Origin: Paraburkholderia monticola
Lineage (GTDB): Bacteria > Pseudomonadota > Gammaproteobacteria > Burkholderiales > Burkholderiaceae
Assembly: GCF_001580545.1 (NCBI RefSeq)
Contig: NZ_LRBG01000035.1
Span: 248,001-312,000, forward strand
Direction: 5' to 3'
Length of the DNA: 64,000 nucleotides
In this document: piece by piece, positions 17,277 to 24,436 of the stretch
How the letters are laid out: each line of letters starts with the position of its first letter
How positions within the stretch are numbered: position 1 is the first letter of the stretch
Translations under genes and position numbers: made by a program
The notes under the pieces: model-generated
Told to the model about the DNA's origin: nothing
The model's input: the letters and a program-made list of their open reading frames with translations, nothing else
Database searches by the model: none

Positions 17277-18050
17277 CTAGCGCATCGTCCTCTTCGGCCA
17301 GCCGATCATCCATACCTTGGTCACGGGCTGCGCGACCGCGACCGCCGCGCGAAGCTTCCCACCCATCGGCAAATCGACCATCTGCCACTTGCCGTGCCGC
17401 GCGAATTCGAGCGTGAAGCTCGCGGCTTCATCCGAGGACAACACCCGCTCATCGATATCGACCGACGCGTCGCGCAACGCGCTATGCAGGCTGTCGCGCC
17501 GCGCGCGCCGGCGTAGTGCTTCGGGCGGTTCGTCGAGCGCGAGGCCCGGCGACGGCACGACGACGCTCAGACCGAGCGCCGTCGTCGCGATACCGATCAC
17601 GATCCAGATGCCGCCATACGCGATATCGATCGAGATGCCGCGTCCATCACGAGGATGATGCGCGCGCAGCCTGTCGCCAACGTCGTCGCGCAACTCGATG
17701 TCGCGTGGCGCGCAGTCGAACAGATGACCGGCGATCCAGCGCACGGCCACGCGCGCGTTGATGAAGCGCTTGCGCAGCGTGGCATTCGGATGCAGCCGCG
17801 CACGCTCGCGCTCCGGCTTCGACAGCCACGCATCGCCTTCCGGCGCCGGCACCGGTAGCCATTCGCAACGAAAACGCCACAACTGCAACTCACCCGCGCG
17901 AGGCACGGCGGCATCGCGCGGGAAGTGGCGGCTCAGCGGGTGCGGGATCAAGGCGGGCGCGTCGGTCGCGGTGAAGAAAAAAACGCGGGTGGGTGTCTCC
18001 GTTTCATTTGCGGCGAGCGTCGCGCACGCGTCGTCCGGTTCCCATGACAT
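17277..18050 (-). CDS. Degenerate 4'-phosphopantetheinyl-transferase-like protein
   Basis: A 257-residue protein whose middle resembles Sfp-type phosphopantetheinyl transferases: LSKPERERARLHPNATLRKR, then an Arg-rich helix (FINARVAVRWIAGHLF), then a strand where the family has an S-H-S motif but this protein reads IDIAYGGIW. The metal-binding GxDxE motif is replaced by LGLSVVVP. If the assignment is right, the Mg-binding acidic residues are gone and it is not an active transferase. It lies 12 bases downstream of the 159-residue gene at 18063, so the two form one unit, with a Fur-type box upstream. Assignment is by pattern only and tentative. Confidence 0.5.
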   Translation of the reverse strand: MSWEPDDACATLAANETETPTRVFFFTATDAPALIPHPLSRHFPRDAAVPRAGELQLWRFRCEWLPVPAPEGDAWLSKPERERARLHPNATLRKRFINARVAVRWIAGHLFDCAPRDIELRDDVGDRLRAHHPRDGRGISIDIAYGGIWIVIGIATTALGLSVVVPSPGLALDEPPEALRRRARRDSLHSALRDASVDIDERVLSSDEAASFTLEFARHGKWQMVDLPMGGKLRAAVAVAQPVTKVWMIGWPKRTMR

Positions 18051-18062
18051 AGGCGAAGGTCC

Positions 18063-18542
18063 TCAATGCATGTATGTGACGCGGCGCGCCTGCACGTCGA
18101 GTTCGACGCCGGCATCGAGCAGATCGATGGCGAACCAGCGCAGCAGTTTCAGCACGCCGCTGACGGCCGGCGCGGGCAGCCATTCGCCGAGCATGCGCAA
18201 CGCGGCGCCGCTATGGGTCTTCTGCAGCAGCGCGATCGATTGCAGCATCACGGCCTCGTCCTTGCCGAGTTCGGTCGCGCAACGGCAGCGCATGTCGAGC
18301 GGCCGATACGACACGCGCATCAACGAGCGCATCAGCAGGTCGAAGTGCTCGATGCCGTCCTGGCGTAGGCCGGCCTCGCTCAGGATGTCGCGCCAATGCA
18401 GGCTACCGCGCGCGCTTTCGCAGGCCGGCCGCAGCCATGTGCGCACGGCGCTGAGCACGGTGTGCTCGGGCGCGCCGACGGCGTCGAGCGGATGGTCGTC
18501 GATCAGTTCGGGGCGGCTGCCGTGTTGCGATCGGAAGTTCAT
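18063..18542 (-). CDS. Uncharacterised 159-residue protein, iron-linked context
   Basis: I do not recognise this family. It is predicted soluble and largely helical, with a paired Cys (DMRCRCATELG) near the middle and a hydrophobic helical C-terminal half (GVLKLLRWFAIDLLDAG). ATG 18542 follows a strong GGAGGAG-type site, so the longer frame to 18656, which would cover the promoter, is rejected. It is the first gene of a two-gene minus-strand unit with the phosphopantetheinyl-transferase-like gene. A Fur-box-like sequence lies about 125 bases upstream, suggesting iron-repressed expression. Confidence 0.65.
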   Translation of the reverse strand: MNFRSQHGSRPELIDDHPLDAVGAPEHTVLSAVRTWLRPACESARGSLHWRDILSEAGLRQDGIEHFDLLMRSLMRVSYRPLDMRCRCATELGKDEAVMLQSIALLQKTHSGAALRMLGEWLPAPAVSGVLKLLRWFAIDLLDAGVELDVQARRVTYMH

Positions 18543-18667
18543 CGATGCTCCTCCAGGGAGACAGTCCGGCAACGCGCGCTGGCCACATGGGACGCGGTCG
18601 CGTCGCGAGTCGGATTGAAGGTCGGGTGATCTGCCATGCGCTGAATCATGGGCCAAATTCGTCGTTA

Positions 18668-18686
18668 ATGCAAATCATTCTCATTT
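18668..18686. promoter_or_regulatory. Candidate Fur box
   Basis: AATGCAAATCATTCTCATT matches the recurrent proteobacterial Fur site (GCAAATgATTCTCATT class, 19 bp). It lies between the divergent 18542 (minus) and 18828 (plus) starts, so it could control the 18542 operon, the MFS gene or both. The surrounding AT-richness is typical of a promoter. Confidence 0.7.
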
Positions 18687-18827
18687 AAAAGCATCCGACA
18701 TTTGAGCTAATGCAACTAACCGTCAAGCCTGAGCGTCGCTCCCGGCTATGATGGCAATCTCGCGCATGCGGCCGTCCCACTTGCTCCCAAACCGGCTTGC
18801 AGCGTTCCCGTTCACGTCCCTCCGCCC

Positions 18828-20063
18828 ATGTCCTCCCGTTCCGCCGACACCGCCCCGCACTCTCCGACCACCATCGCGGCCCAACGCCTGCCGACCCTGC
18901 TGCTCGCCGCTGCGCTATCGCTCGGCAGCGCGATCGCGCTCGGCTTCGCGCGCTTCGCGTACGCATTACTGTTGCCGTCGATGAAACTCGACCTCGGCTG
19001 GAGCTTCGCGCAGGCCGGCGCAATGAACACCGCCAACGCGCTCGGCTATCTGCTCGGCGCGCTCGTGTTTCCGCGCCTCGCGCGCCGCTGGTCGGTGGGC
19101 GCGCTGTTCGCGGGCGGCTGTGTGCTGACCACGCTGCTGATGGGCAGCAGCGGCCTCACCGCCGGCACGCATGCGTTGTTGACGCTGCGCGTGATCACCG
19201 GCGCGAGCAGCGCGGCCATCTTCGTCGGCGGCGGCGTGCTCGCGGCGCGGCTCGCATCGGCGCGGCCGCGCGATGCGGGGCTCATCCTCGGTCTGTATTA
19301 CGGCGGCACCGGGTGGGGGATCGTCGCGTCGTCGATGCTGGTGCCGGTGACGATTCTCGACGTCGCCCACGGCTGGCAATTTGCGTGGTTCGCGCTGGCG
19401 GCGGCCTGCGCGCTGTTCACCTCGGTCGCGATCGGCGCCTCGCGCCGGATCGAGCGGGCGCATTTGAGCGCGACGTCGACTGCGCACGTCAGCGACGTAG
19501 CCAACCCGCCACGCTGGCCGCGATTCGCCACCGCGCTCGCGGGCTATGGCCTGTTCGGCGTCGGCTATATCGGCTACATGACGTTCATCGTCGCGCTGCT
19601 GCGCAACGCCGGCATGAGCGCGGCGGTCGTCACTGGTTTCTATTTGCTGCTGGGCGCGGCGACCGTGGTGTCGGCGCGGATCTGGTCGACGCTGCTCGAT
19701 CGTATGCGCGGCGGCCAGGCGCTCGCGGTGCTCAACGCGCTGCTCGCGATCGCGACGCTGCTACCCGCGCTGTTCACGCAGCCGTGGGTCGCGTTCGTTT
19801 CGGGCACGCTGTTCGGCGCGACGTTTCTATCCGCGGTCGCATCGACGACTGCGTTCGTGCGCCACAATCTGCCCGCGAGCCATTGGGCAAAGGGCATCAG
19901 CGCCTTCACGATCGTGTTCGCGTTCGGGCAGATCGTCGGGCCGGTCGTGATCGGCTGGGTGTCGGATGGTGCGGGGCTCGCGCGCGGGCTCGTGTACTCG
20001 GCGCTGCTGCTCGCCGCTGGCGCGGTGCTCGCGGCGTTTCAGAAGGCGTTGCGCGCCGCGTGA
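18828..20063 (+). CDS. MFS transporter, YbfB/YjiJ family
   Basis: A 411-residue inner-membrane transporter with about 12 hydrophobic helices. The early segment GFARFAYALLLPSMKLDLGWSF contains the YbfB/YjiJ-family hallmark (the FxRFxYxLLLPxM pattern), and the Gly-rich helices GLYYGGTGWGI and GYGLFGVGYIGYM follow. Substrate unknown; it is probably an exporter. Its start lies 142 bases downstream of the Fur-type box, so iron-dependent control is possible. Confidence 0.9.
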   Translation: MSSRSADTAPHSPTTIAAQRLPTLLLAAALSLGSAIALGFARFAYALLLPSMKLDLGWSFAQAGAMNTANALGYLLGALVFPRLARRWSVGALFAGGCVLTTLLMGSSGLTAGTHALLTLRVITGASSAAIFVGGGVLAARLASARPRDAGLILGLYYGGTGWGIVASSMLVPVTILDVAHGWQFAWFALAAACALFTSVAIGASRRIERAHLSATSTAHVSDVANPPRWPRFATALAGYGLFGVGYIGYMTFIVALLRNAGMSAAVVTGFYLLLGAATVVSARIWSTLLDRMRGGQALAVLNALLAIATLLPALFTQPWVAFVSGTLFGATFLSAVASTTAFVRHNLPASHWAKGISAFTIVFAFGQIVGPVVIGWVSDGAGLARGLVYSALLLAAGAVLAAFQKALRAA

Positions 20064-20103
20064 GCCGCGTTGCGCGTGCTTCGCCGTCAGCGCGGAAGGG
20101 CCG

Positions 20104-20748
20104 TTATGGGTTGTCGCGCGTCTCGGCCGTGCGTCGGCCCTGGAAGACCGGCAGCCGCCAGCCGTAGCGCAGCGAGGCGAGTCGCACCAGCACGCACGCG
20201 AGCGTGGCGAACCACGGCGTCCACCAGTCGGTCCAGCCCGCATACGAAAAGCCGACCTGCACCGCCGCACCGAACAGCGCGGCCGATGCATAGATCTCGC
20301 GCTCCAGAATCGCGGGCACGCGCGAAAGCACGACGTCGCGCATCACACCGCCGCCCACCGCGCTGACGATGCCGAGCAGAATCGCGAGCTCCGCATTGTG
20401 ACCATACGCGAGCGCTTTCTGCGCCCCCGACACCGCGAACAGACCCAGCCCGATCGCATCGAAGAACAGCACCGGCTGACGCAGCCGGCGCACTTGCGGA
20501 TACGCGAGAATCGCCACCGCCGACGCGGCGAGCGCGACGGCCAGATATCGCCAGTTGGACAGTCCCGCCGGCGGGATCGCGCCAATGCACACGTCGCGCA
20601 CGATACCCCCGCCGCACGCGACCATGAAGGCGATCACGACGATGCCGAACAGGTCGAGCCTTCGTTGACGCGCGGCTACCGCGCCGCTGATCGCGAATAC
20701 GAAGGTGCCGATCAGATCGAGAATGGTATAGACGGCGTGTGAATTCAC
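20104..20748 (-). CDS. TRIC-family (UPF0126, YicG-like) membrane channel protein
   Basis: A 214-residue inner-membrane protein with seven hydrophobic helices arranged as two repeats. Each carries the family Gly-rich motif: GGGIVRDVCIG in the first half and VGGGVMRDVVL in the second. This is the UPF0126/trimeric intracellular cation channel fold. The GTG start at 20748 overlaps the stop of the 42-residue gene upstream (GTGA), so the two are translationally coupled. Length fits the family, whereas the longer frame to 21081 crosses two upstream genes. Probably a potassium-permeable channel, by family. Confidence 0.9.
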   Translation of the reverse strand: MNSHAVYTILDLIGTFVFAISGAVAARQRRLDLFGIVVIAFMVACGGGIVRDVCIGAIPPAGLSNWRYLAVALAASAVAILAYPQVRRLRQPVLFFDAIGLGLFAVSGAQKALAYGHNAELAILLGIVSAVGGGVMRDVVLSRVPAILEREIYASAALFGAAVQVGFSYAGWTDWWTPWFATLACVLVRLASLRYGWRLPVFQGRRTAETRDNP

Positions 20749-20873
20749 GGAGTGGTTTCGGGTTGGCAGCCGATGCGGCGGATCGCGTCGAGCATGTACT
20801 CGCGCACGTCTTCGTCGTAGGTATGCATGTTCGGCTTCAGCGTCGCATCGTCGGGGATGATGTTTTCTTTCAT
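20745..20873 (-). CDS. 42-residue protein embedded between MarR and TRIC genes
   Basis: A small reading frame, MKENIIPDDATLKPNMHTYD followed by a helical EDVREYMLDAIRRIG and a CQPETTP tail. Its ATG overlaps the MarR stop (ATGA at 20870-20873) and its TGA overlaps the GTG start of the channel gene (GTGA at 20745-20748). Overlaps at both ends make it very likely to be translated. The upstream MarR C-terminus provides GAAAGC rather than a strong ribosome site, consistent with coupling. Soluble, acidic N-half; no known family recognised. Confidence 0.72.
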   Translation of the reverse strand: MKENIIPDDATLKPNMHTYDEDVREYMLDAIRRIGCQPETTP

Positions 20874-21325
20874 GCTTTCGCAGGCGGCGCGTTTGCAGAC
20901 TCGCTTTCGAGCAGGCTGTGCGACAGCTTGCGCAGCAGACGCTCGAGCGTCTTGCGCTCGTTCTCGCTGAGCGCCTTCGCGAGCTCGCCTTCGAGTTCGG
21001 TGCCGATCGTTTCGGACGCCTGCGCAACTTCGAGGCCGTGCGCCGTGGCGCGCAACGCGATGCTACGGCGGTCCGACGCATGCATGCTGCGCGTGATCAG
21101 GCCGCGCGTTTCAAGCTCGGCGAGGACCTTGGAAAGCAGCGTCTTTTCGATCAGCGCGCGTTGCGAAACGGACTTGGGCGTGATGTCGGGCTCCGCGCAG
21201 ACGAGGCGCAGCACGCGCAGCGCGCGCACGTCGAGATCCCAGCGCTCGCGGTAGACCAGATTTGCGCGGTTGATCAGCAACGCGCTGGTCAGATCGAGCC
21301 TGAAAGTCAGGAAGTCCGAGTACAA
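20870..21325 (-). CDS. MarR-family transcriptional regulator
   Basis: A 151-residue winged-helix regulator. Recognition region SVSQRALIEKTLLSKVLAEL (about 52-71) is followed by the beta-wing LITRSMHASDRRSIALRATA, and a C-terminal dimer helix ends in Ala/Pro. It is the first gene of a three-gene overlapping unit (MarR, 42-residue protein, TRIC channel) and probably controls its own operon. The ligand is unknown. Confidence 0.92.
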   Translation of the reverse strand: MYSDFLTFRLDLTSALLINRANLVYRERWDLDVRALRVLRLVCAEPDITPKSVSQRALIEKTLLSKVLAELETRGLITRSMHASDRRSIALRATAHGLEVAQASETIGTELEGELAKALSENERKTLERLLRKLSHSLLESESANAPPAKA

Positions 21326-21422
21326 GAAGTTGCTCCGCCGTGCGCCGTCATCCGCAGTGCAGGCATTATAGGTAAGTAGTTGAAATTTTCAAATAATTGC
21401 GCGGAGCGCGGCGTCTGCGTAG

Positions 21423-21950
21423 TCAGAGCTGTTTGCAAAAGAAGGTCGTGCCACAGAACGTACCGTCTGGCATCAGCGCGTAATTCGGCACGCTGCCGAC
21501 ACGTTGCCAGCCGGCGCGCAGATAGAGCCGCTCGGCATCGCCACCGGTCACGGTGTCGAGTACCAGAACCGATTTTTTCTCTTGCCGTGCGATCCGATCC
21601 AGCTCGCTCATCAAAGCGTGAGCGACGCCGCGTCGGCGTGCCTTTCTATGCACGAGCATCTTCGCGACATCCGCACGATGCGGCTGATTTTCGGGTTGCG
21701 CGGTGATCAACTGCACGGTGCCGACGATGTCGCCGCCGGGATCTTCGGCGATCAGCAAGGCGCGCTCGCCGCGTGCGACGCCCTCCGCGACGTTGCGCCA
21801 GAACGCGAGCGCGGTGGTGCGCGAGATCGGCAGCATGAAGCTGACCGACGCCCCGCCTTCCACGCAGTCGATCAGCACGTCGGCGAGCGCTTCGACACAG
21901 GCCGCCGCTTCGTTCGCGTCGACACGTCGTATGGTCACGCTATCGGTCAT
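21423..21950 (-). CDS. GNAT-family N-acetyltransferase
   Basis: A 175-residue acetyltransferase with the GNAT acetyl-CoA loop (RKARRRGVAHALMSELD, Arg/Gly-rich motif A), preceded by the IVGTVQLI beta-4 strand and followed by LVLDTVTGGDAERLYLRAGW (motif B). The ATG at 21950 overlaps the stop of the upstream cupin regulator (ATGA), so the two are one unit. A longer frame to 21977 is less likely. The acceptor substrate is unknown. Confidence 0.92.
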   Translation of the reverse strand: MTDSVTIRRVDANEAAACVEALADVLIDCVEGGASVSFMLPISRTTALAFWRNVAEGVARGERALLIAEDPGGDIVGTVQLITAQPENQPHRADVAKMLVHRKARRRGVAHALMSELDRIARQEKKSVLVLDTVTGGDAERLYLRAGWQRVGSVPNYALMPDGTFCGTTFFCKQL

Positions 21951-22534
21951 CCGTTTCTCCGTTCGTTGACTGGCCATGTGGTTAGCGCGACGAGATAGCG
22001 TGCGCGTTTGCGCGTGGGGTTGCGGAATGCGGTCGGGCTATCGAGCCGCATGGCGAGACAATCGCCAGCTTTGAGTCGCCAGGTGCTGTCGCCGACCGTG
22101 ATTTCCATGGCCCCTTCGAGCATCCACACCTGCTGATGAATGTCGGCGTCGCGCGCGCCAGTTTCGTAACTGACGCGCCGACCCGCGGGAAAGTTGACCT
22201 CGACCAGTTGGATCGCCGAACGCGCGGTCGGCGACAGATGACGCCTCACATAACCGGAACTCGGATCGGTCCACACCGCCTGCTCGGCCGCGCGACTAAC
22301 CGGCGACGGCTCGGCAGCCGGCGCGCCATCCTGCTCGAACAGCGACGCGAGCGGCACGTTCAACGCGGTGGCGAGTTTGTCGAGCACGGTCGCGGTGGGG
22401 CTGCTCTGCCCGCGCTCGATCAGCGAGATATTCGAGCGGCTGACCTTGCTGCGCTCGGCCAGCGCATCCAGCGACCAGGCTTGCGCGTCGCGCAGCTCGC
22501 GGATGCGGCGCGCGATCAGGGCGTTGATGTCCAT
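21947..22534 (-). CDS. XRE-family regulator with C-terminal cupin
   Basis: A 195-residue regulator. An N-terminal lambda-repressor-type HTH (LAERSKVSRSNISLIERGQS, about 24-43) is followed by a cupin sensor domain (about 115-190) with HQQVWMLEGAMEITVGD and LKAGDCLAMRLDSPTAFRNP. ATG 22534 begins MDINALIARRIRELR, the classical start for the family; in-frame sequence upstream lacks a ribosome site. It is cotranscribed with the GNAT gene, so the acetyltransferase may be under its control. Confidence 0.93.
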   Translation of the reverse strand: MDINALIARRIRELRDAQAWSLDALAERSKVSRSNISLIERGQSSPTATVLDKLATALNVPLASLFEQDGAPAAEPSPVSRAAEQAVWTDPSSGYVRRHLSPTARSAIQLVEVNFPAGRRVSYETGARDADIHQQVWMLEGAMEITVGDSTWRLKAGDCLAMRLDSPTAFRNPTRKRARYLVALTTWPVNERRNG

Positions 22535-22645
22535 GTGATCCAGTTTAAGGGACGGTGTTTCCAGTAAACTAGAGGCCGATTTTTTTGTTGTCAATACCGA
22601 GGCAAAGGAATCACGCGTGACGCTACGCACGCATGGTTTCGTGCC

Positions 22646-23764
22646 TCAACCCGACGAGCCCTTCTGCGATGCCTCGAGATTCGCTGTGCTTTCAGCATTC
22701 GACGCCATCCTGACCGTCGGAGTATCGACGGACAACGCCGCGAGTTTTTCGCGCAGGACGCCCGTCGTGCTATCGAACGCGATGCGCTGACTGCTCGTTA
22801 GCGGCGAAGCACCGGTTCGGCTTGTCAACTTCAGCGGATCGCGCGGTTGATTATGCTCACGCACCTCGAAATGCAGATGGGCCCCCGTGGCCGTGCCGGT
22901 ACGGCCTACCGCGCCGAGCGCTTGTCCTTCAGTCACCGGCGCGCCGACGCGCAATTTCGGAGCAAAGGTCGACAGGTGTGCGTAGTGCGTCGTATAGCCT
23001 CGCGGATGACTGAGCACGATGATGTTGCCGTACCCCTGTTGGAAGCCGATGAACCGCACGGTTCCTGAGGCGGCCGCGAGGACAGGTGTCCCCTTCGGTG
23101 CGGCGAAGTCCACGCCTGTGTGCATGAGATGCTTGCCCTTGACCGGATGAATTCGGTGACCGAATGGCGAACTGACCCGAACGTATCGGAGAGGCAGCGC
23201 AAATGGCGTGGCGGCAAGCCGCTGTCCGCCGAACGAATAGTAGTCGCCGTTAGTGTGCCCCGGCGCGACGAACCACACGGCCTGGTAGACCTTACCGCCC
23301 GACCTGAGTTCGACGGCCGTCAGACGATTGCGCGGTGCGGCCGTATTGTCCGATTCATAGAGCACCTGGTAGGTGTCGCCGGTCTGCGCGGGTGCGGCGA
23401 GGTTGAGTCGGGGAGCAAAAACACGCGCGATTTGCTCCTGCACATCCATCGGCACGGCAGCTTGCACCAGCGTGTCGCGCAACGTCCCTTCAATCCGCCC
23501 CGCGTATGAGCCACGATCGGCCTCCGCCATGATAAGCGGCGCAGCGTCAGATAGCGGAGTATTTGTGGTTTCACTCGATGTGTTCACGTCACTGTCGACC
23601 TCGGACTCCACAACCCAATCCGACGTGCCAAGCAGCGCAACGATGCCGCATAGCAATACCGCACGCGCCGAAGACTTGAATCGGCAATTCGGGAGATGAC
23701 GCACTTTGCTGGAAATGGCGTAAGCGCCGGAGCAGCCATGACGTAAAAAGGGCAAGCGCATCAT
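22646..23764 (-). CDS. M23-family metallopeptidase (murein endopeptidase type)
   Basis: A 372-residue envelope protein. The N-terminal region has a hydrophobic anchor (ARAVLLCGIVALLG, about residues 35-48) and an acidic linker. An OapA/LysM-like middle domain precedes the C-terminal LytM/M23 peptidase, whose zinc-site motifs are intact: HTGVDFAAPKGTPV and HLHFEVREH. It should cleave peptidoglycan cross-links, probably in cell separation or wall remodelling. ATG 23764 with GAGG spaced 8 bases is preferred over a TTG at 23821. It ends in a Ser/Ala-rich tail. The upstream region (23765-24436) is shared with the divergent GH3 gene. Confidence 0.88.
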   Translation of the reverse strand: MMRLPFLRHGCSGAYAISSKVRHLPNCRFKSSARAVLLCGIVALLGTSDWVVESEVDSDVNTSSETTNTPLSDAAPLIMAEADRGSYAGRIEGTLRDTLVQAAVPMDVQEQIARVFAPRLNLAAPAQTGDTYQVLYESDNTAAPRNRLTAVELRSGGKVYQAVWFVAPGHTNGDYYSFGGQRLAATPFALPLRYVRVSSPFGHRIHPVKGKHLMHTGVDFAAPKGTPVLAAASGTVRFIGFQQGYGNIIVLSHPRGYTTHYAHLSTFAPKLRVGAPVTEGQALGAVGRTGTATGAHLHFEVREHNQPRDPLKLTSRTGASPLTSSQRIAFDSTTGVLREKLAALSVDTPTVRMASNAESTANLEASQKGSSG

Positions 23765-24436
23765 TGCAAAACCTCGCAGTCGAAAGGGCTGCAGGCATGA
23801 ATGACACTGCTTGAAACGCAATAGAAACCCAATAGAAATCCAATAGACAGAGGGTTACTGATTAGCGCTACACAACCCGGTAAGAAGAGTCCTTAGTCTA
23901 TTGACCACGACTTTCCATGAATATTGGATGGGTCCTAATTTTGAGATGGGGTGGCCGGGACGAGTCACAAAAACATGCCGAATGCCGGCAGCCGCTTGGC
24001 TATGCGCCGGCGACGCGCTGTGTGTCGGACCAGGAGCGCACCTTCTTCCAACCCCGCGCCAGGCCAACAGCGACGATACGTCGCACATCGCCGTACATTT
24101 TTCCGCGTTTCTCAAATGTGTGAAATATTCGAATAGAAATTGCCGATTGATTATTCGAATTGATTCGATAGCTTTCAATTAGCCTGTGTAAGAAAAGCCT
24201 TACGTCTCATTACGCATAAAGTTACGCGTATTAGTAGAATTACCGATGCTGTAGTCAGACTACATTCTTACATTACTCACCACGGAGAGTCGCTACAGCC
24301 CATCCAGTTGCGCTGATTCTTCTTCCAGCAGGCAAACGTTTGCAGTCATCGCTGCACGCCTGTTTTCGCGTCCGCTTCCCACCCACCCGACGCGCTCCGC
24401 TGCCCCCAACAAAAGCACAATTTCGGAGAGAAAACG
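23765..24436. other. Intergenic region, AT-richer, between divergent M23 and GH3 genes
   Basis: About 670 bases without a convincing gene. AT content rises sharply towards 24100-24280. A near-perfect 13-bp dyad, GTAGTCAGACTAC, stands at 24251-24263, and a similar CTGACTAC lies at 28225-28232 upstream of the amidohydrolase. Short frames in the region lack ribosome sites and normal codon use. Nothing else is identifiable; this is presumably promoter and regulatory DNA. Confidence 0.55.

Noticed and set aside
18797-20167. 456-residue frame in a second register across the MFS gene
   Set aside because: Arg-rich product with no family features; the MFS frame has a full set of helices.
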